64,000 bases of DNA from Nostoc desertorum CM1-VF14 (GCA_019359245.1 JAHHHR010000023.1:49216-113215); one strand, 5' to 3'. Numbered from the stretch's first letter, positions 27,638 to 37,343 are shown. Notes: a model not told the origin generated them from the sequence alone. A program made the numbers and translations.

Positions 27638-28774
27638 ATGATGGTGTGCGAATACAAGCCTGGTTTAGAAGGCATTCCCGCCGCCCAATCAAGTATCAGC
27701 TATGTTGATGGGCAAAAGGGAATACTAGAATATCGTGGCATCCGGATTGAGGAACTAGCAGAGAAAAGTACATTCCTGGAAACTGCTTATCTCTTAATCT
27801 GGGGCGAACTGCCAAGCGAAGAAGAATTGAAAGCATTTGAGCATGAAGTTCGTTACCACAGGCGAATAAAGTACCGCATTCGGGACATGATGAAATGCTT
27901 TCCTGAAAGCGGTCACCCAATGGATGCGCTGCAAGCTTCTGCTGCTGCTTTAGGCTTATTTTATTCACTCCGGGACTTACATAATCCTGCCTACATTCGA
28001 GATTCGGTAGTGCGCCTGATAGCTACCATTCCCACGATGGTAGCTGCGTTCCAACTGATGCGGAAAGGCAATGACCCGGTACGTCCCCGTGATGACTTAG
28101 ACTACTCCGCTAACTTTCTATATATGCTCAATGAGCAAGAACCCGATCCTCTGATGGCGCGGATTTTTGATATCTGCTTGATACTTCAAGTTGAGCATAC
28201 AATGAATGCTTCCACTTTCAGTGCCAGGGTAACAGCTTCCACGTTGACTGATCCTTACGCTGTGGTTGCTAGTGCCGTGGGAACCTTGGGTGGGCCCCTG
28301 CATGGTGGAGCCAATGAAGAAGTAATTCAGATGTTGGAAAAAATTGGCTCTGTAGAAAATGTCCGTCCCTACATAGAGCATTGTCTGCAAACTAAATCTA
28401 AGATTATGGGTTTTGGACATCGTGTCTATAAAGTGAAAGACCCACGAGCCATAATTTTACAAGGTCTAGCAGAGCAACTGTTTGAGAAGTTTGGCGATGA
28501 CAAGTTCTATGAGATTGCTCAAGAAATGGAACAAGTGGTAGCGGAAAAACTAGGTAGCAAAGGGATTTATCCCAATATTGACTTTTACTCAGGTTTGGTG
28601 TATAGGAAAATGGGGATTCCCACAGATTTGTTTACGCCAATATTTGCAATCGCTCGCGTTGCCGGTTGGTTAGCCCACTGGAAAGAACAACTAGCAGAAA
28701 ACCGGATTTTCCGTCCTACCCAGGTTTATAATGGTCGGCACGAAGTTACTTATACCCCCATTGAGCAACGTTAA
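27638..28774 (+). CDS. gltA: Citrate synthase
   Basis: A 378-residue small-type citrate synthase condensing acetyl-CoA with oxaloacetate. The active-site elements are LHGGANEEV, GFGHRVYKVKDPRA and the Asp in YPNIDFYSG. In heterocystous cyanobacteria it feeds 2-oxoglutarate, the nitrogen-status signal. The ndhA operon follows on the same strand after ~460 bp. Two adjacent ATGs (27638, 27641) are both possible starts. Confidence 0.95.
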   Translation: MMVCEYKPGLEGIPAAQSSISYVDGQKGILEYRGIRIEELAEKSTFLETAYLLIWGELPSEEELKAFEHEVRYHRRIKYRIRDMMKCFPESGHPMDALQASAAALGLFYSLRDLHNPAYIRDSVVRLIATIPTMVAAFQLMRKGNDPVRPRDDLDYSANFLYMLNEQEPDPLMARIFDICLILQVEHTMNASTFSARVTASTLTDPYAVVASAVGTLGGPLHGGANEEVIQMLEKIGSVENVRPYIEHCLQTKSKIMGFGHRVYKVKDPRAIILQGLAEQLFEKFGDDKFYEIAQEMEQVVAEKLGSKGIYPNIDFYSGLVYRKMGIPTDLFTPIFAIARVAGWLAHWKEQLAENRIFRPTQVYNGRHEVTYTPIEQR

Positions 28775-29231
28775 CTGACAGTCAAGCAATTTTGGATTTT
28801 AGATTTTAGATTTTGGATTCATTTCTTAGTTCAAAGGAAATGCTTGTACCAAAAAATCTCAAATCGGCAGTCTAAAATTATTAAGTCATGTTAAACCCCA
28901 TTTTTAGGGAAGCAGAAAATTTCACAAAGTAGACAACCGTTGCCAAAAGGGAAGCGGAGGATTTGTGTTGCCATGCTGGGGGGACAAGGAGGATAAAGTA
29001 AAATTTTCTCCCTTGTCTTCCCCTGCTCTTCATTAATGCCAACCATAAATAGAAGTTCTCATTTCGCTTCAGAGTGCTCAAACCATCCAACGATATACTA
29101 GGCATGGGAATTAGCAACAAATCTTCAATCAAGCGTCATCTGGGCAAAAATTAAAAATGGGTGAATTTACAGGTATTAATTTAACTAATAGTTGTAACTC
29201 ACCATGACTCGATGTCTTAAAGAGTGGAAAC
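28775..29231. other. Intergenic region with a TTTTAGA heptamer tract
   Basis: Just after gltA, units TTTTGGA/TTTTAGA repeat with a 7-nt period (about 28791-28820). A similar tract follows cysK near 4047-4070. An 83-codon minus frame (28881-29132) has no recognisable features and is left out. Confidence 0.55.
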
Positions 29232-30350
29232 ATGAACTCAGGAATTGACCTTCAAGGAACTTTTATTGAATCCCTCCGGGATTTAGGTTTACCAGCAGGA
29301 ACAGCCAAAGCGATTTGGATGCCCCTGCCAATGATACTGATGCTGATTGGGGCAACAGTGGGGGTATTAGTTGCGACTTGGTTAGAACGAAAGATTTCTG
29401 CCGCCGCACAGCAGCGAATTGGACCAGAATACCAGGGGCCTTTTGGGTTGCTGGTACCTGTAGCGGATGGTTTGAAGTTGGTATTTAAAGAAGATATAGT
29501 ACCAGCCAAATCTGACCCCTGGCTGTTTACCCTTGGCCCAATTATTGTTGTGATTCCGGTGTTTCTGTCATTCCTGATCGTCCCCTTTGGTCAGAACATC
29601 GTAATTAGCAATGTCGGCATGGGCGTATTCTTGTGGATTGCCTTGTCAAGCATTCAACCCATTGGTTTGTTAATGGCTGGCTACGCATCTAATAACAAAT
29701 ACTCCCTCTTAGGGGGGTTGCGGGCAGCAGCGCAATCTATTAGTTATGAAATTCCTTTGTCATTGGCGGTGTTAGCGATCGCTATGATGTCTAACAGCCT
29801 CGACACCGTTGATATTGTCAATCAACAGTCTGGCTACGGCATCTTGGGCTGGAACATTTGGCGACAACCAATCGGTTTCCTGATCTTTTGGATAGCCGCT
29901 CTAGCTGAATGCGAACGATTACCATTTGACTTACCAGAAGCGGAAGAAGAAATCGTCGCAGGCTATCAGACTGAATATTCAGGCATGAAATTCGGTCTTT
30001 TCTACCTGGGTTCTTACGTAAACTTGATCCTTTCTTCCTTACTAGTAGCAATTCTTTACCTGGGCGGTTGGGACTTTCCCATTCCCCTCAACCTCATCGC
30101 TGGTTGGGTGGGAGTCAGTGAACTAAATCCCGTCTTCCAAATAGTAACTGCGGCTTTGGGGATCACCATGACCGTGTTCAAAGCCTATCTACTAGTGTTT
30201 GTCGCCATCCTGTTGCGCTGGACAGTGCCACGGGTACGGATTGACCAACTGTTAGATTTAGGATGGAAGTTCTTGTTGCCAGTTGGTTTGGTTAATCTTC
30301 TATTAACCGCCGCCCTAAAATTAGCCTTTCCCTTCGCCTTTGGGGGTTAG
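29232..30350 (+). CDS. ndhA: NDH-1 complex subunit 1 (NAD(P)H-quinone oxidoreductase)
   Basis: A 372-residue multi-helix membrane subunit of the photosynthetic NDH-1 complex in thylakoids, at the quinone-binding interface. Signature stretches are ERKISAAAQQRIGPEYQGPF, DGLKLVFKED and LAECERLPFDLPEAEEE. NDH-1 carries cyclic and respiratory electron flow from ferredoxin to plastoquinone. First gene of ndhA-I-G-E. A heptamer-repeat spacer separates it from ndhI. Confidence 0.97.
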   Translation: MNSGIDLQGTFIESLRDLGLPAGTAKAIWMPLPMILMLIGATVGVLVATWLERKISAAAQQRIGPEYQGPFGLLVPVADGLKLVFKEDIVPAKSDPWLFTLGPIIVVIPVFLSFLIVPFGQNIVISNVGMGVFLWIALSSIQPIGLLMAGYASNNKYSLLGGLRAAAQSISYEIPLSLAVLAIAMMSNSLDTVDIVNQQSGYGILGWNIWRQPIGFLIFWIAALAECERLPFDLPEAEEEIVAGYQTEYSGMKFGLFYLGSYVNLILSSLLVAILYLGGWDFPIPLNLIAGWVGVSELNPVFQIVTAALGITMTVFKAYLLVFVAILLRWTVPRVRIDQLLDLGWKFLLPVGLVNLLLTAALKLAFPFAFGG

Positions 30351-30351
30351 T

Positions 30352-30426
30352 CATTAGTCATTAGTCATTAGTCATTTGTACTAATGACCAAGGACAAAGG
30401 ACAACGGACAAGGGACAAGGGACAAA
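30352..30426. repeat. Heptanucleotide repeats (STRR) between ndhA and ndhI
   Basis: AGTCATT units repeated at 7-nt spacing, followed by inverse-type GGACAAA/GGACAAG units. The architecture resembles the hmpD-hmpE spacer and could fold into an intercistronic hairpin. Confidence 0.8.
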
Positions 30427-30446
30427 TAAAGAGAGAGTGAAACATA

Positions 30447-31031
30447 ATGCTAAAGTTCCTGAAACAAGTTGGTGATTACGCCAAAGAAACAGTACAAGCT
30501 GCACGTTACATTGGTCAGGGACTTTCTGTTACCTTTGACCATATGCGGCGGCGTCCGATTACCGTACAGTACCCTTACGAGAAACTGATTCCTGGCGAAC
30601 GGTTTCGCGGTAGGATTCACTTTGAATTTGATAAGTGTATCGCCTGTGAAGTTTGTGTTCGCGTTTGTCCGATTAACCTGCCTGTAGTCGATTGGGAATT
30701 CGACAAAGCCAGCAAAAAGAAAAAACTCAACCACTACAGCATTGACTTCGGAGTTTGTATCTTTTGCGGTAATTGTGTGGAATTTTGTCCTACTAACTGT
30801 CTATCGATGACAGAAGAGTATGAACTTTCCACTTACGATCGCCATGAATTGAACTATGACAGCGTGGCACTGGGTCGTTTGCCCTATAAAGTAACAGATG
30901 ATCCAATGGTTACACCACTGCGCGAACTAGTTTACCTACCCAAGGGCGTCCTCGAACCACATGGACTGCCCGCAGATGCGCCACGTCCGGGTGCGCGTCC
31001 AGAAGACTTGGTGGAACAAACAGAAAAATAA
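30447..31031 (+). CDS. ndhI: NDH-1 complex iron-sulfur subunit I
   Basis: 194 residues with two 4Fe-4S binding motifs, CIACEVCVRVCP and CIFCGNCVEFCP. They form the wire carrying electrons to the quinone site. The N-terminus has the usual amphipathic segment (HMRRRPITVQYPYEKLIPGE). The C-terminal tail is Pro-rich, as in cyanobacterial NdhI. ATG 30447 follows a purine-rich AGAGAGAGTG. Confidence 0.97.
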   Translation: MLKFLKQVGDYAKETVQAARYIGQGLSVTFDHMRRRPITVQYPYEKLIPGERFRGRIHFEFDKCIACEVCVRVCPINLPVVDWEFDKASKKKKLNHYSIDFGVCIFCGNCVEFCPTNCLSMTEEYELSTYDRHELNYDSVALGRLPYKVTDDPMVTPLRELVYLPKGVLEPHGLPADAPRPGARPEDLVEQTEK

Positions 31032-31114
31032 ATGTCATTTGTCATTTGTCCTTTGCCTTTTACTAATGACCAATGACCAATGACCAATGCCCAATAACCA
31101 ATGACTAAGGACAA
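31032..31114. repeat. Heptanucleotide repeats (STRR) between ndhI and ndhG
   Basis: GTCATTT units, then CCAATGA units with 7-nt period (about 31066-31105). Third operon-internal spacer of this type in the window. Confidence 0.8.
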
Positions 31115-31120
31115 AAAACA

Positions 31121-31735
31121 GTGAATCTAGCGGAAGGAGTACAGTTTGTATCGCTTGGCATACTGGGCGTGATGATGATTGGGGCGGCCATTGGCGTGGT
31201 ACTGTTCTCTAACATCGTCTATTCAGCCTTTATGCTGGGGGGCGTGTTCATCAGCATAGCGGGAATCTATCTGTTGCTAAATGCTGATTTTGTTGCAGCT
31301 GCACAAATACTGATTTACGTTGGGGCAGTTAACGTGTTGATTTTGTTTGCCATTATGTTGGTGAACAAGCGAGAGGATTTTGTAGCATTTCCGAACTCTT
31401 GGGTACGGAAAGCCTTAACGGGTTTAGTCAGTGTAGGATTATTTGGTCTTTTAAGCACAATGGTTCTGGCTACTCCTTGGGCCTACTCAACTCCTGCTAT
31501 AGCGGGTGGTGAAAGTTCGATAATTTTAATTGGAGAACATTTCTTCACTGACTTTTTACTGCCTTTTGAACTGGCTTCCATTTTGCTGCTGATAGCGATG
31601 GTAGGAGCAATTATTTTGGCACGCCGAGAGTATTTGCCAGACCAACTGACGCCATCGGAAGTAGGGCAAACTGTTTTGACTTTGCAAGAACGCCCCAGAG
31701 AACTGGTATCAACAACCAGCGAAACAAGAGAGTAA
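31121..31735 (+). CDS. ndhG: NDH-1 complex subunit 6
   Basis: A 204-residue membrane subunit with about five helices, including FVAAAQILIYVGAVNVLILF, which holds the conserved pi-bulge helix sequence of NuoJ/ND6. The start is GTG 31121, just after the heptamer repeats. The C-terminal tail is hydrophilic. Part of the ndhA-I-G-E operon. Confidence 0.95.
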   Translation: MNLAEGVQFVSLGILGVMMIGAAIGVVLFSNIVYSAFMLGGVFISIAGIYLLLNADFVAAAQILIYVGAVNVLILFAIMLVNKREDFVAFPNSWVRKALTGLVSVGLFGLLSTMVLATPWAYSTPAIAGGESSIILIGEHFFTDFLLPFELASILLLIAMVGAIILARREYLPDQLTPSEVGQTVLTLQERPRELVSTTSETRE

Positions 31736-31794
31736 GATTTGCGACTTCATTCGCAGAGAAAAAGGCGGTTTTTTCAGGAGGGATACCCAGATTC

Positions 31795-32100
31795 ATGCAA
31801 CTCCAATACTTTTTATTACTAGCAGCAGCTTTATTCTGCATTGGCATCTTTGGTTTAATTACCAGCCGCAATGCTGTGCGGGTGCTGATGTCAATTGAGT
31901 TACTGCTCAATGCTGTTAATCTGAATTTAATGGCATTTTCCAACTTTCTCGACTCAACATTAATTAAGGGTCAGGTTTTCACAGTATTTGTGATCACCGT
32001 GGCCGCAGCCGAGGCGGCGGTAGGTTTAGCGATTGTGCTTGCCATTTATCGCAACCGCGATACCGTCGATATGGAGCAGTTTAATCTCCTGAAGTGGTAA
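31795..32100 (+). CDS. ndhE: NDH-1 complex subunit 4L
   Basis: A 101-residue three-helix subunit (NuoK/ND4L). The conserved Glu residues in membrane helices are present: VLMSIELLLNAVNLNLMAFS and TVAAAEAAVGLAIVLAIYR. They belong to the proton-translocation path. Last NDH subunit of this operon; NAD kinase starts 6 bp after its stop. Confidence 0.96.
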   Translation: MQLQYFLLLAAALFCIGIFGLITSRNAVRVLMSIELLLNAVNLNLMAFSNFLDSTLIKGQVFTVFVITVAAAEAAVGLAIVLAIYRNRDTVDMEQFNLLKW

Positions 32101-32106
32101 CTGTGC

Positions 32107-33027
32107 GTGCAACTAAAGCAGGTAATCATTGCTTATAAAGCGCGGGATGCCCGGAGTAAACAATGGGCAGAAATCTGTGCTAAACAACTAGAAAGCCGCG
32201 AGTGCCATGTGTTGATGGGACCTAGCGGGCCAAAAGACAACCCCTATCCTGTCTTTTTGGCTTCTGCAGGTCAACCAATCGATCTCGCTTTGGTGCTCGG
32301 TGGCGATGGTACTGTTTTAACTGGTGCCAGACACTTAGCCCCAGCGGGCATCCCTATTCTGGGAGTGAATGTGGGAGGTCATCTGGGGTTTTTAACTGAG
32401 TCAGTGGAAGAGTTTCAGGATACTGAGAAAGTTTGGGATCGGCTGTTTGAGGATCGTTATGCTATCCAACGGCGGATGATGTTACAAGCTGCGGTGTATG
32501 AGGGTCATGGGTCTAATTTAGAACCAGTGAGTGAGCATTATCTGGCTTTGAATGAATTTTGCGTCAAACCCGCCTCCGCTGACCGAATGATTACTTCTAT
32601 TCTAGAAATGGAAATCGACGGTGAAGTAGTCGATCAGTATGTCGGGGACGGGTTGATTATTTCCACTCCCACAGGCTCGACTGGTTACACCGTTTCTGCT
32701 AATGGGCCAATTATGCATGATGGTATGGAAGCGATTACCATCACTCCTATTTGTGCAATGAGCCTTTCTAGTCGCCCCCTCGTTTTACCCCCTGGTTCTG
32801 TGGTGAGTATTTGGCCTTTGGGGGATTACGATTTGAGTACCAAGCTGTGGACAGATGGGGTTTTAGGTACTTCAATTTGGCCGGGACACCGCGTTGATGT
32901 GCGGATGGCAGATTGTCGGGCTAAATTTATTATTTTGCGCGAGAACAATTCCTACTATCAGACGCTGCGGGAGAAGTTGCTTTGGGCAGGTACAAGAGTT
33001 CACTACAGCAATAATCACCGTAATTAA
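32107..33027 (+). CDS. nadK: NAD kinase
   Basis: 306 residues: GGDGT at 65-69 (LVLGGDGTVLTGARH), GVNVGGHLGFLTE, and the NAD-binding YVGDGLIISTPTGSTGY. It phosphorylates NAD to NADP. The start is GTG 32107, only 6 bp after ndhE, so it is most likely part of the NDH-1 transcript. A strong hairpin terminator lies about 90 bp after the stop. Confidence 0.94.
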   Translation: MQLKQVIIAYKARDARSKQWAEICAKQLESRECHVLMGPSGPKDNPYPVFLASAGQPIDLALVLGGDGTVLTGARHLAPAGIPILGVNVGGHLGFLTESVEEFQDTEKVWDRLFEDRYAIQRRMMLQAAVYEGHGSNLEPVSEHYLALNEFCVKPASADRMITSILEMEIDGEVVDQYVGDGLIISTPTGSTGYTVSANGPIMHDGMEAITITPICAMSLSSRPLVLPPGSVVSIWPLGDYDLSTKLWTDGVLGTSIWPGHRVDVRMADCRAKFIILRENNSYYQTLREKLLWAGTRVHYSNNHRN

Positions 33028-33059
33028 TTCAGTATTTAAGAGTGCATTTACCGAAGATT

Positions 33060-33088
33060 GCGTAGGCGTAGCCCGTCGTAGACATCGC
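33060..33088. repeat. Dispersed repeat copy (GCGTAGGCGTAGCCCGTCGT)
   Basis: Inverse orientation relative to 10157-10185, near-identical over 29 bp. It lies between nadK and its terminator. No gene is present in the rest of 33141-33406. Confidence 0.75.
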
Positions 33089-33114
33089 ATAGGCATTGTA
33101 ACCAAAATTATCCA

Positions 33115-33140
33115 AGCCCCTGGATTCATCCGGGGCTTTT
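33115..33140 (+). terminator. Rho-independent terminator after nadK
   Basis: Stem AGCCCC.GGAT paired with ATCC.GGGGCT, loop TC, one bulged T, followed by TTTT. It probably ends the ndhAIGE-nadK transcript. Confidence 0.8.
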
Positions 33141-33406
33141 CTGTCCTAATTGTGATTTTCTTCGCTAAATTGCATTTATAGCGTATATCAAAGGGAAATT
33201 TTGTATCTTATTGCCAGATTTCTTGGTAATTAATGCTCATAATAAAAGCACTCTACCTCTAATCTAAAAGAATAAAAAGCTCTCTAGAGGTTCTGTTATC
33301 GAAAACCGTATCAATCACACTCGACACATTAATGCATAATGTGATCTATTTGTATAGTGCCTAAATCCTAGTAGAATATTTTCGCAAATCGTAAGTAGGA
33401 AGATAG

Positions 33407-34240
33407 ATGGAAGTTTCTGGACGCAACATCAATTACCCGCTAAATCCTCCTCACCCCCTGGAAGATTTCCCCGTCCTTCAAACTGAAAAATATATCCTAC
33501 GACTGGCATCAACTGAAGAAGAATTAGAATCAATCTTTCGGTTACGGTTTGAAGTTTTTAATCTTGAACTAGGTTTGGGATTTTCGGCTTCTAAGTTTAC
33601 CCAAATGGATATAGATAAATTTGATGCAGTTTGCCATCATTTAATCTTGATCTCCAAACAAACGGGTAAAACAATTGGAACTTATCGGATGCAAACCTAT
33701 ACAATGGCTTCTCAAAGATTAGGCTTTGATGCCGCCGATATATTTAATCTTAATGCGATTCCTAATTCTGTGCTTCAGGCATCAGTTGAGGTTGGGCGTA
33801 CATGTATAACTAAAGAATACCGCAATATTCAGGCACTTTTACTCCTCTGGGAAGGGCTGGCAAACTATCTCATTTGGAGTAAAAATCAATATTTCTTTGG
33901 CTGTGCATCATTACTAACACAATGTCCTTGGCAAGCTACTTGTGCTTATGATTATTTTCGGCAAAATCGCTTGATGCATCCAAGTATTTTGGTTTATCCA
34001 AATTCACAATTTTGTCTAGAACTGTCTCAAAGTTATCCACCAGATTCATATAATGTTGATATTCCTAAAATTTTGCAGGCGTACTTGAATATTGGAGCTA
34101 AGATATGTAGCCTTCCAGCTATTGATCGGCAGTTTCAGACAATTGATTTTTTAACTATATCTAATATTGCAGACTTTGCCAGATGGCGTTATCCAAATCC
34201 TCTCAAAAAAGCTTTACCACTGAGGATTTTTCACGATTAA
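33407..34240 (+). CDS. GNAT/OlsB-like N-acyltransferase
   Basis: 277 residues. The core FRLRFEVFNLELGLGF ... MDIDKFDAVCHHLILI ... GKTIGTYRMQ and ASVEVGRTCI matches the acetyltransferase family that contains ornithine-lipid synthase OlsB and long-chain N-acyl amino acid synthases. A role in aminolipid or acyl amino acid synthesis is inferred; the substrate is unknown. No OlsA partner is adjacent. Its last 27 nt overlap the end of the convergent GGDEF-EAL gene. ATG 33407 is preceded by AGGAAG. Confidence 0.75.
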   Translation: MEVSGRNINYPLNPPHPLEDFPVLQTEKYILRLASTEEELESIFRLRFEVFNLELGLGFSASKFTQMDIDKFDAVCHHLILISKQTGKTIGTYRMQTYTMASQRLGFDAADIFNLNAIPNSVLQASVEVGRTCITKEYRNIQALLLLWEGLANYLIWSKNQYFFGCASLLTQCPWQATCAYDYFRQNRLMHPSILVYPNSQFCLELSQSYPPDSYNVDIPKILQAYLNIGAKICSLPAIDRQFQTIDFLTISNIADFARWRYPNPLKKALPLRIFHD

Positions 34241-36880
34241 TGCCACTGCTGCCGCGTTATCCAACGGACACGAGAAAAAATATCCTTGTCCACATTCACA
34301 GTTCAATTTTCTCAGAAATGCTAACTGCTCTTTTGTCTCCACTCCTTCGGCGGTCACATCCATACCTAATTTGTGTGCCAGTGTGATAATTGTCTCGATA
34401 ATTTCTAAATTCTTGCCATTAGCATTTATTAAGCTAACAAAAGAACGGTCAATCTTTAACACACTAATCGGAAAGCTATGAAGACGGCTTAAAGAAGAGT
34501 AGCCTGTACCGAAATCATCAATTGAGAACTCAATGCCCATTTTCTGAAGTTTTGAAAGTGCGGCATTTACTTCATTGTCATTCTCCATAATTACACTTTC
34601 AGTAATTTCTAACATGAGACTGCCAGCATCAAGACCAGTCGAGTGCAAAATTTCCCCAATCTGCTCAATCAAATCCGGTTGAGAAAATTGCTTGATTGAG
34701 AGATTGACGCTGATTTTCTCTAGCGAGTTTATGCGATCGCGCACTCGCCAAGTTTGCATCTGTCGGCACGCCTCATGTAGCGCCCAGTAGCCAATCTCGA
34801 CAATCAGTCCGGTTTCTTCTGCTAGAGGGACAAAATCTGTTGGCAAAATTAGACCACGCTCCGGATGCTGCCAGCGCAGCAAAGCCTCAAAGCCTAAAAT
34901 CCTGCCAGTAGTCAGGGAAACAATCGGTTGGTAATAAACGTCAAACTCGTGGCGTTCGATCGCTCGGCGTAGATCGTTCTCTAACTGCAATCTAGCTAGA
35001 GCATTACTATACATCTCTGGGTTGAATAGTTCATAGCGTGCTTTGCCCAGCGCCTTGGCTCGGTACATAGCCGTATCAGCGTCTCTTAGCAAGTTTTCTG
35101 CTTGGTCATAGTCTACTGTCGAACTCAGGGCGATGCCAATACTTGCTGTTGTAGATACTTCTTGCCCGTCAAGCTCAAGAGGTAATGTCAATTCTTGTTG
35201 AATCCGCTCAACTACTTTGATGGCATCTGATAAATTCTGGATTTCGTCAAGCAGGATTGTAAATTCGTCTCCCCCAAGCCGTGCAGCTGTATCCGTGGAG
35301 CGTATACATACTTCTAATTTATTTGCAATAGCAAGTAGAAATTGGTCTCCTTTTAGGTGTCCGAGACTGTCATTGATCACCTTAAACCGATCCAGGTCGA
35401 GAAATATTACAGCAAATAAATAATTCTCCTGCCGTTTGGCTCGCTGGAGCCTCTGTTTTAAACGCTCCATAAAGAAAGCTCGGTTGGGTAGACCTGTTAG
35501 TGCATCGTGAAACGCATTATGTAGCAACTGTTCTTCTGCCTGCTTGCGCTCGTTAATTTCAGCTTCTAACTGCCTGTTAACCTCTAATAGTCCAGCAAAT
35601 GACTCTTGTAATTGAGTAGCCATTTGATTATGAGCCTGACCAAGAACTCTTAGTTCGTTGATACCCTCTAATGTAACGGTTTGGTCTAACTTCCCATTAG
35701 CAATTTCCTTAGAGGCAAAGCTCAAATGGAGAATTGGTTGAGTAATCCAATGAGAAGTAATCACTCCTATGACTGTAGCTAGTATCAAAGCTCCTAAACA
35801 CAGCAAAATAGTGGTTCGGGTGTTGGCTTCGATATGCTCCATAAAGTCGGCTTCGGGAACCACCACGATAATCATCCAATTTAGCCCACAGTCGGCTGCA
35901 AAGGGCATTAAGTGTACGAATTGCCGCTTGCGATCAATTTCAAATTCTAGCTGCTGGCTAGAAGAAATGTTTCTAAAGCTACCAAATTGTGACTGCAAAT
36001 ACTGTGTTGTTAGGCGAGTGATCCGATCGCTACTGGCGATCGCTCTAAGCCGTTTGTACGTTTTTTTGCCACCCTGATCACTCACAATGAAAGGTTGCTC
36101 CGCCGTTGAAGTTGCTACCAAATCTCCAGAATGCTCGACAATAAAGGTTTTTCCTGAACGACCAATCTTTAAAGTGTGTAAAAACTCATTCAGTTGCGAG
36201 AGAGATAACGTTGCATTCGTCACTCCAAGCAAAGTATTTGTCTGGTCATAAAGAGGTTGGGTTGCACTGAATGCTAGCCCTGATGAAGAGAAATAGGGAT
36301 AAATTTCTGTGCAAGTAGATTTACCTGCTTTCACAGCATTTATGTACCAGGGGCGAGTGCGAGGATCAAAGATTTTGTTAACTTTAATTAACTTGACACG
36401 ATTACCTTCATCATCCGTGGCGTAAGTATAATAATTGTTACCTGTTGATTGATCTTTTTTTCGGATGACTAGTGAGCCATCCTTAAGGCGATCAATCGAA
36501 TGAATTTCTCCTTGTGTATTTGCAAAAGCGATCGGGTTTAAGGGCTTGAATAACTGTATTTGATGCCATAAATGGTGTTCTAAAACTTTTCCATTTTTTA
36601 AACTTAGCTCACCAATATGGACAGAATTGGCGTTAATCTGAGTGACGAGTTGGGGGATTTTTATGTAATCGGTGACATGTTGATGAATTCGAGTAGTAAC
36701 TTCATTCCGCAGCTGAGTAGCAACGTCATTAACAGCTTTCTGACCATTTTTTAAAGACAAGAATGCTGTTAATCCTACAGCAGCAGAAATTTGCAGGATG
36801 AAAGGTACTACAAGAGCTACACGGAGCGGCACCCTCAATAACCTTTTTGGAATCGGACGCAAGAAGTTCTGCTGTGGCAT
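34214..36880 (-). CDS. Membrane GGDEF-EAL protein with Cache sensor (c-di-GMP turnover)
   Basis: 888 residues. TM1 (22-43), dCache-type sensor (with FDPRTRPWYINAVKAGK), TM2 (355-377), HAMP, short coiled coil, GGDEF domain with intact GGDEF (536-540) and inhibitory site RSTD (527-530), then an EAL domain with EALLRW (665-670), SVNLSIKQF, EITES, DDFGTGYSS (788-796), K809 and AEGVE. All residues needed for both cyclase and phosphodiesterase activity appear present. c-di-GMP usually opposes motility. The N-terminal half closely resembles that of the histidine kinase at 55039-57690. Confidence 0.93.
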   Translation of the reverse strand: MPQQNFLRPIPKRLLRVPLRVALVVPFILQISAAVGLTAFLSLKNGQKAVNDVATQLRNEVTTRIHQHVTDYIKIPQLVTQINANSVHIGELSLKNGKVLEHHLWHQIQLFKPLNPIAFANTQGEIHSIDRLKDGSLVIRKKDQSTGNNYYTYATDDEGNRVKLIKVNKIFDPRTRPWYINAVKAGKSTCTEIYPYFSSSGLAFSATQPLYDQTNTLLGVTNATLSLSQLNEFLHTLKIGRSGKTFIVEHSGDLVATSTAEQPFIVSDQGGKKTYKRLRAIASSDRITRLTTQYLQSQFGSFRNISSSQQLEFEIDRKRQFVHLMPFAADCGLNWMIIVVVPEADFMEHIEANTRTTILLCLGALILATVIGVITSHWITQPILHLSFASKEIANGKLDQTVTLEGINELRVLGQAHNQMATQLQESFAGLLEVNRQLEAEINERKQAEEQLLHNAFHDALTGLPNRAFFMERLKQRLQRAKRQENYLFAVIFLDLDRFKVINDSLGHLKGDQFLLAIANKLEVCIRSTDTAARLGGDEFTILLDEIQNLSDAIKVVERIQQELTLPLELDGQEVSTTASIGIALSSTVDYDQAENLLRDADTAMYRAKALGKARYELFNPEMYSNALARLQLENDLRRAIERHEFDVYYQPIVSLTTGRILGFEALLRWQHPERGLILPTDFVPLAEETGLIVEIGYWALHEACRQMQTWRVRDRINSLEKISVNLSIKQFSQPDLIEQIGEILHSTGLDAGSLMLEITESVIMENDNEVNAALSKLQKMGIEFSIDDFGTGYSSLSRLHSFPISVLKIDRSFVSLINANGKNLEIIETIITLAHKLGMDVTAEGVETKEQLAFLRKLNCECGQGYFFSCPLDNAAAVALIVKNPQW

Positions 36881-37343
36881 CTGCGCGATCTTAGCCTCGC
36901 ATAGGTTAAAAGCAAGAGTTGTCTTGCCAAGGCAGTAATTTCAATCTGCTGATACAGCTACTTTAAACTGCTACCTTGAATTCTTATTAGTTAACAATCG
37001 CCTACGGTAGGCGGGTACGCGATCGCCGAATGCACGGTAGCTGTAGAGTCGTTTTACCACAGATGCAGCTACACTTAGTGTATTTTACACTCCATTCGGA
37101 TTTCGGTTTCAAAACTAAGTCTAGTTTTGCGGGATTTGATACAACCTTGTCCAATTCTTTTTGTAGTTAATAAAGGAGAGGTGTTGATTGCCAATCTTCC
37201 CAATCAAATTAAAGTGCAGTTGGCGATGTTTAACAAATAGGCTGCGCTTGAAGTTTTGGCGATGTCTACGGCGGGCGTAGCTACGATACCTCATCCACTC
37301 TGCTTAATTAAATGATTTGAGAAAATTTTTAGGAACCCCAGTT
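36881..37343. other. Divergent intergenic region with dispersed repeats
   Basis: Contains GCCTACGGTAGGCGGGTACG near 37001 and a divergent member of the GATGTCTACG repeat at 37259-37285. No gene recognised. Confidence 0.5.

Noticed and set aside
28881..29132. 83-codon minus frame between gltA and ndhA
   Set aside because: No domain, no ribosome site, and composition like the surrounding spacer.
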